A stretch of DNA of 64,000 bases from Pseudomonas fluorescens (GTDB taxonomy: Bacteria; Pseudomonadota; Gammaproteobacteria; Pseudomonadales; Pseudomonadaceae): positions 434,001 to 498,000 of the forward strand of contig NZ_LVEJ01000003.1 in the NCBI RefSeq assembly GCF_001648775.1, written 5' to 3'. Made by a program: the position numbers and the translations under genes. This document shows positions 8,130-18,237 of the stretch, one piece after another. Within the stretch, counting starts at the first letter, position 1, and each line of letters begins with the position of its first letter. The notes beneath the pieces were generated by a model. The model was given only the letters and a program-made list of their open reading frames with translations, had not been told where the DNA came from and did no database searches.

Positions 8130-10250
8130 TTAGAAACTCATGTCCACCTTGGTCCAGAGCGTGCGCCCCGGTTCATTGATCGCTTGCGGGTCGTTGGCCG
8201 GATAGCCGAACCCGGCGTTGCCCGCCAGGTTCAGGTGTTCGGCGTAAGCCTTGCCGAACAGGTTGTCGACGCCGCTGCTGACCTTCCAGTTCTTGTTGAT
8301 CCGATAGGCACCGTTGAGTGAGAACACGCCGAAGCCGGAACTCTTGTCGTAATCCTTGCCGACCACGTTGCCCTTGTTCTGGTCGATACGGTTTTGCGCG
8401 GCAACCACCCTCCACAGTGCGCCGGCGCTCCAGTTGTCTTCGGTATAGGTCAGACCGAAGCGGGCATCCAGCGGCGGCATTTGCGGCAGGGCCGAACCGT
8501 CGCTGCTGTTCTTGCCCCAGGCGTAAGCCAGGGTCGCATCGGCTTTCCAGTGGTCGGTGAGCTTGTATGCGGCACCGAGTTCACCGCCCATGATTCGCGC
8601 GTCGATGTTCTCGGCGCGCGAGGTGCTCATGCCCATCATCCCCGGCGTGTAGTCGAAGAGGATGTAATCGCGGACCACGCCGATATAACCCGAGGCCCAG
8701 GCTTCGAGGTCGGCGCTCTTGTAGTTCACGCCGAAGTCGAACTGGGTGGTCTTTTCCGGTTTGATCGAATCGAACGCATTGACCGATCCCGCCGGGCCGG
8801 ACTTGGGCGAAAACAGTTCCCAGTAATCCGGGAAGCGCTGCGCGTGGCCGAGGCCTGCATACAGTGTGGTCGGGCTGTCAGCGAGGTCATGCTCGTAGCG
8901 GATGAAACCGCTCGGCAGGGTGTCGGCACGGGTGTCATCGGCGGTCGGGTTGGGGCGGGACATCATTCCCGAACCGGTGGTTTGCCGGTAATCCTTGGCC
9001 GAGGCGCGGTCGACGCGGGCACCAGTGATCAGGCGATCACGGTCGGCGGCGTACCAGGTCAGTTCGCTGAACACGCCGTAGTTATGGAAATCGGCGTCCT
9101 TGGTGTATGGCTGATCCTTGTAGGTATCGATGCCCATGCCGCTGCGCTGACGGTGCTCGTTGGTCTGCGCGTCGAGGCCGGTGATCAGTTGGATATCAGC
9201 CCAACGCCAGGTGGCCTTGATCCGTGCGCCGAGGGTGCGGCGGTCGACATTGGATGCCATGGGACCTGCCATCATTCCGGTGCCGGACGGCGTGCGCAGG
9301 GTGTAGTTGTCCATCACGTGGTCGGCATAGTTGTAGTAGACCTGCGCTTCGAGTTTCTCCAGTACGTCGGTGATGTTGGATTTTTCGAAGCGCAGACCGA
9401 GGCTTTCGCGCAGGAACTGCGAGCCGTCCATGCCGCGTCCGGCATAGCGCGCTTCGCCGTCGCCCTTGCCGGCGGTGAGTTCGATCAGGGTGTCGGCGTC
9501 TGGCGTCCAGCCAACCGCGACGTCGCCATTCCACTTGTCGTAGCGCGAGGCGACGATGTCGTTGTTGCCATCGCGGTAATCGTCGGAATGCGCGGTGTTG
9601 CCGATCACCCGCACATAACCCAACGGGCCACCGGCAGCGGCGTCGACGACCTTGTCGAAGCGTCCGTGGGAGCCGGCCAGAATGCTCGCGTTCACCCGTG
9701 TGCCGAGTTCACCGAAGCTCTCCGGTTCACGGTCGAACAGCACCGTACCCGCCGACGCGCCCGGGCCCCAAAGCACGGTTTGCGGGCCTTTGATCACGGT
9801 GAGTTTGTCGTAGGTTTCCGGCGAGATGTACGAGGTCGGCGCATCCATCCGCCCCGGGCAGGCGCCGAGCATCATGCTGCCGTTGGTGAGAATGTTCAGG
9901 CGTGAGCCAAACATGCCGCGCAGCACCGGATCGCCGTTGGTACCGCCATTGCGCACCAGCGCAAAGCCCGGAATGGTCTTCAGATAGTCGCCGCCGTCAC
10001 TGGCCGGCACCGGTTGGCGCGGATCTTTTGGATTGGTGACGATGGTCAGTGGTGAGCTCGGCGCAATCGCGGTGATCACCGTCGGGCTCAGTTCTTCCTG
10101 GTGACCGGCGTGATCATCGGCCAGCACCAGCGGGGACAGCAATACGCCGCAAAGGACGGCGGTAGCGTGCCTGAAACGAATCCGCGATTCGTTCAAAGCG
10201 AAGGACGCCGGGGCAGAACCCGAGCGTGGAACAGCAGCAAACCTGGACAT
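8130..10250 (-). CDS. oprC: TonB-dependent copper receptor (OprC/NosA type)
   Basis: A 706-residue outer-membrane receptor from an ATG at 10250 (GGAAA-type RBS 7 bases upstream). A signal peptide ends near VLADDHAGH. A plug domain follows, with GGDYLKTIPGFALVRNGG, PVLRGMFGSRLNILTNG and the plug-end motif TVIKGPQTVLWGPGASAG, then a 22-strand-type barrel ending in TLWTKVDMSF with terminal Phe. Methionine-rich loops (GSMMLGACPGRMD, GMMAGPM, GSGMMSRP, GMMGMS) are typical of the copper receptor subfamily. It imports copper or a copper complex using TonB. It belongs with the PCu(A)C and DUF2946 genes upstream on the same strand. Confidence 0.9.
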   Translation of the reverse strand: MSRFAAVPRSGSAPASFALNESRIRFRHATAVLCGVLLSPLVLADDHAGHQEELSPTVITAIAPSSPLTIVTNPKDPRQPVPASDGGDYLKTIPGFALVRNGGTNGDPVLRGMFGSRLNILTNGSMMLGACPGRMDAPTSYISPETYDKLTVIKGPQTVLWGPGASAGTVLFDREPESFGELGTRVNASILAGSHGRFDKVVDAAAGGPLGYVRVIGNTAHSDDYRDGNNDIVASRYDKWNGDVAVGWTPDADTLIELTAGKGDGEARYAGRGMDGSQFLRESLGLRFEKSNITDVLEKLEAQVYYNYADHVMDNYTLRTPSGTGMMAGPMASNVDRRTLGARIKATWRWADIQLITGLDAQTNEHRQRSGMGIDTYKDQPYTKDADFHNYGVFSELTWYAADRDRLITGARVDRASAKDYRQTTGSGMMSRPNPTADDTRADTLPSGFIRYEHDLADSPTTLYAGLGHAQRFPDYWELFSPKSGPAGSVNAFDSIKPEKTTQFDFGVNYKSADLEAWASGYIGVVRDYILFDYTPGMMGMSTSRAENIDARIMGGELGAAYKLTDHWKADATLAYAWGKNSSDGSALPQMPPLDARFGLTYTEDNWSAGALWRVVAAQNRIDQNKGNVVGKDYDKSSGFGVFSLNGAYRINKNWKVSSGVDNLFGKAYAEHLNLAGNAGFGYPANDPQAINEPGRTLWTKVDMSF

Positions 10251-10334
10251 GACAATTTCCATCAAACAGTCGTAAACGACACGGCCGGCAGCCTCGAGCT
10301 GTCTTCTCAACCGTGTGCAATCAAAGGTGCGTGT

Positions 10335-10781
10335 TTACGCGGCGATGGGCGGGGCGCGGGTGCGGGCGCCGGGGAAGAAGGTCTGCCGGGCGTGGCCCAG
10401 GCGCGGGGAGGGTGGGGTGAAGGTGTTCAGCGGCGCAATATTGAAGGCAACGAAATCGCCGCCACCGGTCAGCGCCGGGCAGTTGAACAGCAGGCTGCAA
10501 TAGCCGCACTTCTCCCACAGCACGTGGTGCGAGGATTGTGGCGGGCAGTGTTCGGCGCTGGGTTTCGCGTCATGTCCGGAGTGATCCATCCCCGGCATGT
10601 CCATCGACATGTCCATGCTCATCGGCATGGAGGTCGAGGCGTGCTGATCCATCGGCATCGACTGAGAAATCAGTGGGCCGATGAAGATCATCAACATGGC
10701 GAACAGGGCGATCCAGCTGCCGCGGGTCAGCGTTTCAGTCTGACGGCGTTGCAGTGGCGGCCTGGCGCTCAGCGGGCGCAT
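10335..10781 (-). CDS. DUF2946 family protein, Met/His-rich, copper-associated
   Basis: A 148-residue protein with an N-terminal hydrophobic segment (SWIALFAMLMIFIGPLI), then a Met/His-rich stretch (MPMDQHASTSMPMSMDMSM) and a CGYCSLL motif near residue 92. DUF2946 proteins commonly sit beside copper receptors and PCu(A)C chaperones; metal binding through the Met/His run and the CxxC is likely but their biochemical role is not settled. The gene lies 21 bases downstream of the PCu(A)C gene and before oprC. Confidence 0.75.
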   Translation of the reverse strand: MRPLSARPPLQRRQTETLTRGSWIALFAMLMIFIGPLISQSMPMDQHASTSMPMSMDMSMDMPGMDHSGHDAKPSAEHCPPQSSHHVLWEKCGYCSLLFNCPALTGGGDFVAFNIAPLNTFTPPSPRLGHARQTFFPGARTRAPPIAA

Positions 10782-10802
10782 GGGCGGAGTCTGCCGGAGG
10801 GC

Positions 10803-11282
10803 TTACTGAGCGTGCGCGTGAGCCTGCGTGGTTTCCGGCGGTTTCTTCTGCACCGAGACTTCGACGGTGACGTCACCGGCCTTCTCGAAGTGCAGGGTCA
10901 GCGGGAAGCGTTTGCCGTCGCTGAGCAGGCTGCGATCGGTCGGGTTGAGCAGCATCACGTGATAGGCCATCGGCGCAAACGTCACGTTGCCGCCGGCCGG
11001 GATTTCCACGCTAGGCACTTGCTGCATCTTCATCAGATCGCCCTGCATGACGTGTTCGTGCAGTTGCGCCTCTGGAGCGATGGGCGAGTCGACGCTGAGC
11101 AGGCGGTCGTCCGTCTTGCCGGCGTTGTGAATGATGAAATAGGCGGCGACCGTCGGTGCATTCGGCGGTAACTCTTGCGACCACGGATGAGCGATTTCCA
11201 GCTCGCCGGCCTTGTATTCATGGGCATGGGCAAAGCACGCCGGCAATAGCAGCGCAGCGACGACGATGAGTTTGTTCAACAT
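10803..11282 (-). CDS. Periplasmic copper chaperone PCu(A)C
   Basis: A 159-residue secreted protein. The signal peptide MLNKLIVVAALLLPACFAHA is followed by a DUF461/PCu(A)C domain: ELEIAHPWSQELPPNAPTVAAYF, the metal-binding region LHEHVMQGDLMKMQQV and the second ligand pair in MAYHVMLL. The C-terminal tail is His-rich (TTQAHAHAQ). PCu(A)C binds Cu(I) through two Met and two His and hands it to periplasmic targets such as the cytochrome oxidase CuA site. Position between two DUF2946 genes and upstream of oprC suggests a copper acquisition operon. Confidence 0.88.
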   Translation of the reverse strand: MLNKLIVVAALLLPACFAHAHEYKAGELEIAHPWSQELPPNAPTVAAYFIIHNAGKTDDRLLSVDSPIAPEAQLHEHVMQGDLMKMQQVPSVEIPAGGNVTFAPMAYHVMLLNPTDRSLLSDGKRFPLTLHFEKAGDVTVEVSVQKKPPETTQAHAHAQ

Positions 11283-11330
11283 GGCAGTTCTCCAGAACGA
11301 TTTGAAACGCAGGTCAATTGCGCGAACAAA

Positions 11331-11729
11331 TCACACCAGAGGGGAGGCGCGGGGATTGAGGCTTGGCCATTGCTGGCGCGGTGTCGGGGTTTGCAGCGAG
11401 GCGGGCGCCACACTGCGATTGCTTTCGAAGCGGGCGAAATACAGCTGCGGCGAATGCCCCGGCAACGCCACCAATGGCGCCGAGCCTGAGCAACACCAGC
11501 AATGCTGCATGTTCGAATGGGTATCGTTGCCCGGGGCTTTTTGATCGGTGGTGCCGATGTTGATCGCCACCATCTTGGTCCCGCTGCCGGTGCAGAAACT
11601 GCTCCAGAGCAACTGTTCAGCCGGTGAATTGGCCGCCTGCGCCATCGCCCCGGTCATCGGCATGGCGAGCATGTTGAACAGCACTGCAAAGCAGGCGATC
11701 CAGGCAATTGCTAGCCGGTGTCGGTTCAT
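11331..11729 (-). CDS. DUF2946 family protein with CWCC motif
   Basis: A 132-residue protein. An N-terminal signal or anchor (AIAWIACFAVLFNMLAMPM) is followed by a short region ending in HSNMQHCWCCSG near residue 80. The length and layout match DUF2946. It is the first gene of the copper cluster on the minus strand. It differs from the second DUF2946 protein (10335-10781) in having clustered Cys rather than a long Met/His run, so the two may bind different amounts or states of the metal (inference). Confidence 0.72.
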   Translation of the reverse strand: MNRHRLAIAWIACFAVLFNMLAMPMTGAMAQAANSPAEQLLWSSFCTGSGTKMVAINIGTTDQKAPGNDTHSNMQHCWCCSGSAPLVALPGHSPQLYFARFESNRSVAPASLQTPTPRQQWPSLNPRASPLV

Positions 11730-11776
11730 GGGACAGATCCATTGGGTGGGCGATCAGGCGCGGCTATTTAGCCTGA

Positions 11777-12088
11777 TCAGGGCCGATAAGTAAAAAAGCG
11801 TCGTGCGGTTTGGTGTCGCAGCGCCTCGTGCAAGAGCTTGAGAAGTCTGCGCCCCAGTTCGATTTCGCCGTTATAAATGAGTGTAGCGGCTTCGATTCGC
11901 ATTGCCTGGGCGAAATTTGAGTCGCTTTCTATTCGTGCACGAATGGTCTGCTTGAAGTCTCGAAGTGCTACCCGGTTGAGCTGCCCATCGCGCGGGACTT
12001 CGATCTCACAGCCCTTGATGTATTGGCCGAGATCGGCAGGCATTTTGAGGTAATCCTTGACGTCAAAACGGGAGAATTTTTCTGACAT
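11777..12088 (-). CDS. Small protein of unknown function
   Basis: A 103-residue cytoplasmic protein with no signal or membrane segment; mostly charged and helical. The start (MSEKFSRFDVKDYLKMPADLGQYIKG) resembles, only loosely, the N-terminus of addiction-module antidote proteins, but the DNA-binding part of that family is not evident. The C-terminal half (AQAMRIEAATLIYNGEIELG) could form two or three helices. No strong RBS is seen. It is flanked by the copper cluster and REP elements. I do not recognise the family. Confidence 0.6.
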   Translation of the reverse strand: MSEKFSRFDVKDYLKMPADLGQYIKGCEIEVPRDGQLNRVALRDFKQTIRARIESDSNFAQAMRIEAATLIYNGEIELGRRLLKLLHEALRHQTARRFFTYRP

Positions 12089-12429
12089 TGGATATGTACG
12101 CCCTTGGAATCAAAGACGTTGAGCGTAGAGGTGGACGCTGAATGCCGATAGTCAGTGATTCGTTAAGTTGTTGTGGGCAGTGTCCGGCGCGTTTGTAGGA
12201 TTCAGGTCAGATATCCGGCCGAGCCCGTGACATTGTGGGAGCGAGCCTGCTCGCGAAAGCGGTGGGTCAGGCAATGATGTGCAGGCTGTGTCGACGTCTT
12301 CGCGAGCAGGCTCGCTCCCACAGTGGTCGGTGGCGGCCACATAGTCTGTGTACATCGTGAACCCTGTGGGAGCGGCGGTGCGACGATTCGACTTGACCGC
12401 GCGGGCGGCCGTGAGATCTGTGCTTATTC
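12089..12429. other. Non-coding gap with REP elements
   Basis: The gap between the small gene at 11777 and cobK. It holds a REP doublet at 12234-12322 and a degenerate single REP near 12363 (TGTGGGAGCGGCGGT). No gene is supported. Confidence 0.7.
12234..12322. repeat. REP doublet (inverted pair)
   Basis: Two facing copies of the TGTGGGAGCGAGCCTGCTCG core, spaced by about 40 bases, downstream of cobK. Confidence 0.88.
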
Positions 12430-13158
12430 TCAGGTAAGGTTAAAGTTTGCGAAGGCAGCAAGAATTTCATCGACCGAGGCAAACTCCTGATCAACCCCCG
12501 GTAACTCCGGTCGCTTCAACACAATCACCGGCACCCCACGCTCGCGCGCCACTTCCAGCTTCGGCTCGGTCGCGGTGCTGCCGCTGTTCTTGCTGATCAA
12601 CACATCGATCTGCCGCCGCTCGAACAGTGCGCGCTCATCCTTCAGCAGAAACGGCCCGCGTGCGCCGATCACTTCGCAGCGTTGGTTGCCGGGGTAGATA
12701 TCGAGGGCGCGCAGGGTCCAGAACTGGTCGGCGGGAATTTCATCGAGGTGCTGCAGTGGTTCGCGGCCGAGGGTGAACAGCGGTCGGCGAAACGGCTTGA
12801 GCGCAGTGATCAGCTCGGCCCAGTCGCTGACTTCGCGCCAGTCATCACCGGGCTGCGGCTGCCACGCCGGCCGGCGCAGGGCCCAGCAAGGGATGCCGGT
12901 CAGTCGCGCGGCGGTTGCGGCGTTCTGGCTGATTTGCGCGGCATACGGGTGCGTTGCATCCAGCAGCAACTCGATGCCTTCGTCACGAATGAATTGCGCC
13001 AGACCTTCAGCACCGCCGTAACCACCCACACGCACTTGACAGGTCAGATCGGTCGGCACTCGGCCAACGCCGGCGAGGCTGTAGATATGTTCTGGCCCCA
13101 GCGTGCGAGCAATCGCCAGCGCTTCCGTCACGCCGCCGAGCAACAAAATCCGCTTCAT
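12430..13158 (-). CDS. cobK: Precorrin-6A reductase CobK
   Basis: A 242-residue NADPH-dependent reductase that converts precorrin-6A to precorrin-6B in corrin-ring synthesis. Visible family motifs are [14 protein letters not shown] at the N-terminus, [14 protein letters not shown] near residue 68, the aromatic-rich [16 protein letters not shown], and [19 protein letters not shown] near residue 192. The start overlaps the cbiD stop by 4 bases. It is the third gene of the minus-strand cobL-cbiD-cobK operon. Confidence 0.93.
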   Translation of the reverse strand: MKRILLLGGVTEALAIARTLGPEHIYSLAGVGRVPTDLTCQVRVGGYGGAEGLAQFIRDEGIELLLDATHPYAAQISQNAATAARLTGIPCWALRRPAWQPQPGDDWREVSDWAELITALKPFRRPLFTLGREPLQHLDEIPADQFWTLRALDIYPGNQRCEVIGARGPFLLKDERALFERRQIDVLISKNSGSTATEPKLEVARERGVPVIVLKRPELPGVDQEFASVDEILAAFANFNLT

Positions 13159-14252
13159 GCAAAACCTCCGGCATGCCCGACAATCCCGCCCTGACGATCT
13201 ATCGCAAACACCTCGACCTGGACCTGCGCCGGCACCACGCTGCGGGCGAAATTCAACGCATGTCGACAGACCTCATCGCCGAGCGCGATCCCCGCCGCAC
13301 TGGCCATGGCCAAGGCTTGCTGACTGGTATTGGCCTCGCGAATGCCTTGCTGCAATGCCTCATCGGCGCCAATCGCGGCGGCCCACTCAGCCAGTTGCGG
13401 CAGGTCGATACTCGAATGCCGCGAATGCAAATCCATGTGTCCGGCCGCCAGTTTGCTGATCTTGCCGAAACCGCCGCACAGGCTGAGTTTATCCACAGGT
13501 ACTTTGCGCAGATGCTTGAGCACCGCGCCGACGAAGTCGCCCATTTCGATCAGGGCGATTTCCGGCAGGTTGTAGACCCGACGCATGGTGTCTTCGCTGG
13601 CGTTGCCGGTGCAGGCGGCGATGTGCAGATAACCGTTGGTTTTCGCCACGTCGATGCCTTGATGGATCGAGGCAATGTAGGCCGCGCAGGAAAACGGCCG
13701 GACGATGCCGCTGGTGCCGAGGATCGACAGCCCGCCAAGAATGCCGAGGCGCGGGTTCATGGTTTTCAGCGCCAGCGCTTCGCCGCCCTCGACGTTGACG
13801 GTGACGTCGAAACCACCGTCATAACCGGTTTCCGCCGCGAGCAATGTCAGGTGATCGCTGATCATTTTGCGTGGCACCGGGTTGATCGCCGGTTCGCCGA
13901 CCCCCAGCACCAGTCCCGGTCGGGTCACGGTGCCAACCCCGGCACCGGCATTGAAACGAATCCCCGGTTCACTCAGCAGGCGCACGCGCGAATAGAGCAG
14001 GGCGCCGTGGGTCACGTCGGGATCGTCGCCCGCATCCTTGATCGTCCCGGCCTCGGCGCCATCGTCGGTCAGTCGACAGAATTCCAGACGCATCTGCACC
14101 TGTTTGCCCTTCGGCAAGACAATCTGCACGGCATCGGCCGACAGCCCGCCGAGCAACAGGCGTGCGGCGGCCAGGCTGGTGGCGGTGGCGCAACTGCCGG
14201 TGGTCAGGCCACTGCGCAGGGGCGCAGGTTGTTCGGCGGTTTCGTCACGCAT
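13155..14252 (-). CDS. cbiD: Cobalt-precorrin-5B C1-methyltransferase CbiD
   Basis: A 365-residue protein starting at an ATG at 14252 ([15 protein letters not shown]), which overlaps the cobL stop by 8 bases; the longer frame has no support. The N-terminal [18 protein letters not shown] is a CbiD signature, and [20 protein letters not shown] sequence and [19 protein letters not shown] follow. CbiD adds the C1 methyl group. In pseudomonads it takes the place of CobF in an otherwise cob-type (oxygen-dependent) pathway, which matches the cobG present here. Confidence 0.92.
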   Translation of the reverse strand: MRDETAEQPAPLRSGLTTGSCATATSLAAARLLLGGLSADAVQIVLPKGKQVQMRLEFCRLTDDGAEAGTIKDAGDDPDVTHGALLYSRVRLLSEPGIRFNAGAGVGTVTRPGLVLGVGEPAINPVPRKMISDHLTLLAAETGYDGGFDVTVNVEGGEALALKTMNPRLGILGGLSILGTSGIVRPFSCAAYIASIHQGIDVAKTNGYLHIAACTGNASEDTMRRVYNLPEIALIEMGDFVGAVLKHLRKVPVDKLSLCGGFGKISKLAAGHMDLHSRHSSIDLPQLAEWAAAIGADEALQQGIREANTSQQALAMASAAGIALGDEVCRHALNFARSVVPAQVQVEVFAIDRQGGIVGHAGGFA

Positions 14253-15456
14253 CGAGGGGTTTGACCAGATCGAGCAGGGTGATCGGCAACGCCTGACGCC
14301 AGGTGTCGAACTCGCCGAGCGGCTGCGCCTGCGCAACATGAATGCGCGTCAGCTCGCCGCCGTAACGTTCGCGCCAGCTCATCAGGGCCACTTCACTTTG
14401 GAGGGTCACCGCGTTGGCGACCAGCCGGCCGCCGGGCTTGAGTTGCGCCCAGCAGGTGTCGAACACGCCCTCACGGGTGACGCCGCCGCCAATGAAAATC
14501 GCGTCCGGGCGCTCCAGTCCGGCGAGCGCCTGCGGTGCCTTGCCGCGAATCAATTGCAGACCGGGCACACCCAGCGCATCGCGGTTGTGTTCGATCAGTT
14601 GCTGGCGACCGTCGTCGGCTTCGATGGCCAAGGCGCGGCAACTCGGGTGCGCGCGCATCCACTCTATGCCGATCGAGCCGCTGCCGGCGCCGACATCCCA
14701 GAGCAATTCGCCGGGCGTCGGCGCGAGGCGGGCGAGGGTGATTGCGCGCACATCGCGCTTGGTCAGTTGGCCGTCATGCTGGAAGGCTGAATCCGGCAAG
14801 CCAGCGAGGCGTGACAGGCGCGGGGCATGCGGATCGGCCAGGCATTCGATGGCGATCACATTGAGGTCGGCTATCGGCGCGTCGTCCCAAGCGTTGGCGG
14901 TGCTGGCGATGCGCCGCTCGGCGTCACCGCCAAGATGCTCGAGAACGCTCAGGCGACTCGAACCAAATCCGCGTTCACGGAGCAATTGCGCAACAGCAGC
15001 CGGACTCTGACCGTCATTGCTCAGCAACAACAACCGCACTCCGCTGAACAGTTGCGCATTAAGTGCCGCCAATGGTCGGGCCACCAGCGACAGCGTCACC
15101 ACGTCCTGCAACGGCCAGCCGAGGCGCGCAGCGGCCAGCGAACAGGAGGACGGCGCGGGCAGGATCAGCATCTCCTCGCTCGGCAACTGTCGGGCGAGGC
15201 TGGCGCCGACGCCGTAGAACATCGGGTCACCGCTGGCCAGCACGCAAACCGCTTCGCCACGCTGCTCCAGCACCGGAGCGAGCGAAAACGGGCTCGGCCA
15301 CAATTGCCGCTCGCCGCGAATGCACACCGGCAGCAAATCCAGTTGACGCTGGCCACCGACGATCCGCGAGGCGCCCAGCAGGGCACGCCGGGCGTTTTTG
15401 CCCAGGCCCTTGAAGCCGTCTTCACCGATTCCCACGATCGTCAGCCAAGGTGACAT
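14245..15456 (-). CDS. cobL: Precorrin-6Y C5,15-methyltransferase (decarboxylating) CobL
   Basis: A 403-residue fusion of CbiE and CbiT. The CbiE part (about 1-205) has the tetrapyrrole methylase motifs [11 protein letters not shown] and [13 protein letters not shown]. The CbiT part (about 225-403) has [20 protein letters not shown] and the SAM-binding motif [16 protein letters not shown] near residue 251. It methylates C5 and C15 and removes the C12 acetate carboxyl. It is the first gene of the minus-strand operon and is divergent from cobG. Confidence 0.94.
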   Translation of the reverse strand: MSPWLTIVGIGEDGFKGLGKNARRALLGASRIVGGQRQLDLLPVCIRGERQLWPSPFSLAPVLEQRGEAVCVLASGDPMFYGVGASLARQLPSEEMLILPAPSSCSLAAARLGWPLQDVVTLSLVARPLAALNAQLFSGVRLLLLSNDGQSPAAVAQLLRERGFGSSRLSVLEHLGGDAERRIASTANAWDDAPIADLNVIAIECLADPHAPRLSRLAGLPDSAFQHDGQLTKRDVRAITLARLAPTPGELLWDVGAGSGSIGIEWMRAHPSCRALAIEADDGRQQLIEHNRDALGVPGLQLIRGKAPQALAGLERPDAIFIGGGVTREGVFDTCWAQLKPGGRLVANAVTLQSEVALMSWRERYGGELTRIHVAQAQPLGEFDTWRQALPITLLDLVKPLDA

Positions 15457-15588
15457 CTATATTCCTCTAAACAGGCCGTTCCGACGGGCAGACTTTTCAT
15501 GCCACCGGACAAAGCAGGCATAATACCGCGCCTTCGCCCGCGAAGCGCCTTTCCCACGCAGCCGGTCCGCCCCTTGAACGAACGCCCG

Positions 15589-16887
15589 ATGTCCACTGCC
15601 TTACGCCCCTCGGCCTGCCCGGGGTTGCTGCGCATCGTCCAGGCGCTGGACGGCGGTATTTGCCGGATCAAGCTCAATGGCGGTTCGATCACGGTGGAGC
15701 AGGCTGACGCCGTGGCCGAGGTCGCCGAACAGTTTGCGGGCGGGGCCATTGAAGCGACCAACCGGGCGAATCTGCAGATCCGCGGGATCGGTGAACGATC
15801 CGCAGCGCTGATCGAGCGTTTGCTCGACGCCGGGCTCGGCCCGCGCACCGCCGCCGGTGATGATGTGCGCAACCTGATGCTCAGCCCTTCCGCCGGCATC
15901 GACCGACAGATGCGCGTCGACACCCGCGCACTGGCCGAGCAGATCCTCGACACCTTGCAAAGCCATCCATGCTTTCATGAGTTGAGCGCCAAGTTCGCCG
16001 TGCAACTCGATGGCGGCGAAGCGCTGGCGATGCTCGAACATCCGCATGACCTGTGGTTATCGGCGTTTGAGCGCGACGGTGAAACGTTGTGGGCATTCGG
16101 TCTGGCCGGATGCCCGACGGATCGTGCCGTCGGTGCCGTGGCGGCAGAAAACGGCCATGCGCTGGTGGTCGCGGTGCTGGAGTTGTTCCTGCAACAGGCC
16201 CGCCCCGAGCAAACGCGGATGCGCCATTTGCTCGATGAACTGCCGATGCTGGCCTTTCTCGACGCCCTGCGAACGCGCGTGCCGATCACGTCGGTCAGCC
16301 AGTGGCAGCGCATTGCTGCTGCGCAGGATCTGCACATCGGCGTTCATCCGCAACAAACCTGTGGACGGGTGTACATCGGCGCCGTGCCGCCACTCGGGCG
16401 TCTTGATCCGGCGATGTTGCGCGCCGCTGCACAACTGGCTCGCCAGTACGGTGACGGCAGCCTGCGCTTCACGCCATGGCAAAGTCTGCTGCTGCCGAAT
16501 GTCGACGCGGCCGATGCGCCTGTGGTGCTTGAGGCGCTTGAACGGGCGAACCTGTTGATCCGCTCCGACGAGCCGCTGGCACAACTGATCGCCTGCACCG
16601 GTGCCAATGGCTGCGGCAAAGGCCTGGCCGACACCAAACAGGATGCGCGCCATCTGGCGACGTTGCTGCCCTCGGGTGTCAGCGTGCACCTGTCCGGTTG
16701 CGCGCGTTCGTGCGCTGCCGCCCACCGTGCGCCGGCGACTCTGCTGGCGGTCAGTCCCGGTCACTACGATCTCTACTTTCGCGATGCAGCACAGCCGGGT
16801 TTCGGCGCGCTGCACGCACGCAACCTTACTATTGAAGCGGCCGCGACCCTGCTCGCCGCCCGCTCTCGGAGCCCCCTTGATGCTTGA
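15589..16887 (+). CDS. cobG: Precorrin-3B synthase CobG
   Basis: A 432-residue sulfite-reductase-like protein. I start it at the ATG at 15589 (MSTALRPSACPGLLRIVQ); the Shine-Dalgarno is weak, and an in-frame ATG at 15499 is possible. Two nitrite/sulfite reductase half-domains are visible, and the Fe-S/siroheme cysteine pattern is present at C336, C342, C371 and C375 (C-x5-C, C-x3-C). CobG uses O2 to make precorrin-3B, so it marks the aerobic pathway. It overlaps cobH by 8 bases. Confidence 0.92.
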   Translation: MSTALRPSACPGLLRIVQALDGGICRIKLNGGSITVEQADAVAEVAEQFAGGAIEATNRANLQIRGIGERSAALIERLLDAGLGPRTAAGDDVRNLMLSPSAGIDRQMRVDTRALAEQILDTLQSHPCFHELSAKFAVQLDGGEALAMLEHPHDLWLSAFERDGETLWAFGLAGCPTDRAVGAVAAENGHALVVAVLELFLQQARPEQTRMRHLLDELPMLAFLDALRTRVPITSVSQWQRIAAAQDLHIGVHPQQTCGRVYIGAVPPLGRLDPAMLRAAAQLARQYGDGSLRFTPWQSLLLPNVDAADAPVVLEALERANLLIRSDEPLAQLIACTGANGCGKGLADTKQDARHLATLLPSGVSVHLSGCARSCAAAHRAPATLLAVSPGHYDLYFRDAAQPGFGALHARNLTIEAAATLLAARSRSPLDA

Positions 16888-17506
16888 TTACATCCGCGAC
16901 GGTCAGGAGATCTATCGCAACTCCTTCGCGATCATTCGCAGCGAGGCCAATCTGGCGCGCATCCCGGCCGATCTGGAAAAACTCGCGGTGCGGGTGATCC
17001 ACGCCTGCGGCATGGTTGAGGCCATCGACGGTCTGCAATTCTCCGAAGGCGCCGGCAAGGCCGGGCGCGATGCGCTGGCAGCCGGTGCGCCGATTCTGTG
17101 TGATGCGCGAATGGTCTCCGAAGGCGTGACCCGCGCGCGCCTGCCGGCCAACAATGAAGTGATCTGCACCCTGCGCGATGACAGCGTGCCGGAACTGGCG
17201 CGCGAGCTGGGCAACACGCGCTCGGCAGCGGCGCTGGAACTGTGGCGTCCGCACTTGGAAGGCAGCGTTGTAGTGATCGGCAATGCACCGACAGCGCTGT
17301 TCTATCTGCTGGAAATGCTCGATGCCGGCGCCCCGAAACCGGCGTTGATTCTTGGCTTCCCGGTGGGCTTCGTCGGCGCCGCCGAATCGAAAGCCGCGCT
17401 GGCCGCCGACAGCCGTGGCGTGCCGTTCGTGATCATGCAAGGCCGCCTCGGTGGCAGCGCCATGGCCGCGGCCGCCGTCAATGCCCTCGCCACGGAGATC
17501 GAATGA
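16880..17506 (+). CDS. cobH: Precorrin-8X methylmutase CobH
   Basis: A 208-residue protein from an ATG at 16880 that overlaps the end of cobG. It starts [19 protein letters not shown] and has [19 protein letters not shown], with the catalytic His of the methylmutase in that segment, and [17 protein letters not shown] and [16 protein letters not shown] further on. It moves the C11 methyl to C12 to give hydrogenobyrinate. Start chosen by family N-terminus; the longer open frame is out of family. Confidence 0.95.
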   Translation: MLDYIRDGQEIYRNSFAIIRSEANLARIPADLEKLAVRVIHACGMVEAIDGLQFSEGAGKAGRDALAAGAPILCDARMVSEGVTRARLPANNEVICTLRDDSVPELARELGNTRSAAALELWRPHLEGSVVVIGNAPTALFYLLEMLDAGAPKPALILGFPVGFVGAAESKAALAADSRGVPFVIMQGRLGGSAMAAAAVNALATEIE

Positions 17507-18237
17507 TGCAGGCCAAAGGACGTTTGCTTGGCCTGGGCGTTGGCCCCGGTGATCCGGAACTGATTACCGTCAAGGCCCTGCGCCTGCTGCGCGAATCGCC
17601 GGTGGTGGCGTACTTCGTTGCCAAGGGCAAAAAAGGCAACGCGTTCGGCATCATCGAAGCGCACCTGCAAGAGGCGCAGAACCTGCTGCCGCTGGTGTAC
17701 CCGGTGACCACCGAGGTGTTGCCGGCTCCGCTCTCGTATGAACAGGTCATCAGCGATTTCTACGATGAAGCCGCCGAAACCGTCGCCGCGCATCTGGAGG
17801 CCGGTCGTGATGTGGCGGTGATCTGCGAAGGCGATCCGTTCTTCTACGGCTCTTACATGTACCTGCATGATCGCCTGGCCGCGCGTTACGAAGCGCAAGT
17901 GGTGCCGGGCGTGTGCTCGATGCTCGGCGGCGCTTCGGTGCTCGGTGCGCCGCTGGTGTATCGCAATCAGAGCCTGTCGGTACTCTCGGGCGTGTTGCCC
18001 CATGAAGAATTGAAGCGACGTCTGGCCGATGCCGACGCGGCGGTGATCATGAAGCTGGGGCGCAACTTCCCGAAAGTGCGCCAGGTGCTGGAAGAACTCG
18101 GTCTGGCCGAGCGTGCGCTGTACGTCGAACGCGCGACCATGGCCAATCAGAAGATCGTGCCGATGGATCAGGTCGAGCCGATGTCCTCGCCGTACTTCTC
18201 GCTGATCATTGTCCCGGGCGAACGGTGGCAAGGCTGA
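17503..18237 (+). CDS. cobI: Precorrin-2 C20-methyltransferase CobI
   Basis: A 244-residue SAM-dependent methylase. The start is one of two adjacent ATG codons (17503, 17506) overlapping the cobH stop. The tetrapyrrole methylase fold is clear: [39 protein letters not shown] near residue 105 and [19 protein letters not shown]. It adds the C20 methyl group. Tight overlap on both sides shows it is translated as part of the cobG-H-I-J operon. Confidence 0.95.
   Translation: MMQAKGRLLGLGVGPGDPELITVKALRLLRESPVVAYFVAKGKKGNAFGIIEAHLQEAQNLLPLVYPVTTEVLPAPLSYEQVISDFYDEAAETVAAHLEAGRDVAVICEGDPFFYGSYMYLHDRLAARYEAQVVPGVCSMLGGASVLGAPLVYRNQSLSVLSGVLPHEELKRRLADADAAVIMKLGRNFPKVRQVLEELGLAERALYVERATMANQKIVPMDQVEPMSSPYFSLIIVPGERWQG

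Noticed and set aside
8130..10250. Long plus-strand open frames across oprC and other genes
   Set aside because: These are antisense shadows of high-GC genes. They lack family resemblance and RBS, and the opposite strand codes for clear protein families.
11777..12088. Antitoxin of a toxin-antitoxin pair
   Set aside because: Only the first 25 residues resemble addiction-module antidote proteins; there is no adjacent toxin gene and no clear DNA-binding motif.
15457..15588. Cobalamin riboswitch between cobL and cobG
   Set aside because: I looked for a B12 box (such as GCCACTG) and the conserved stems and did not find them; the gap is only 132 bases.
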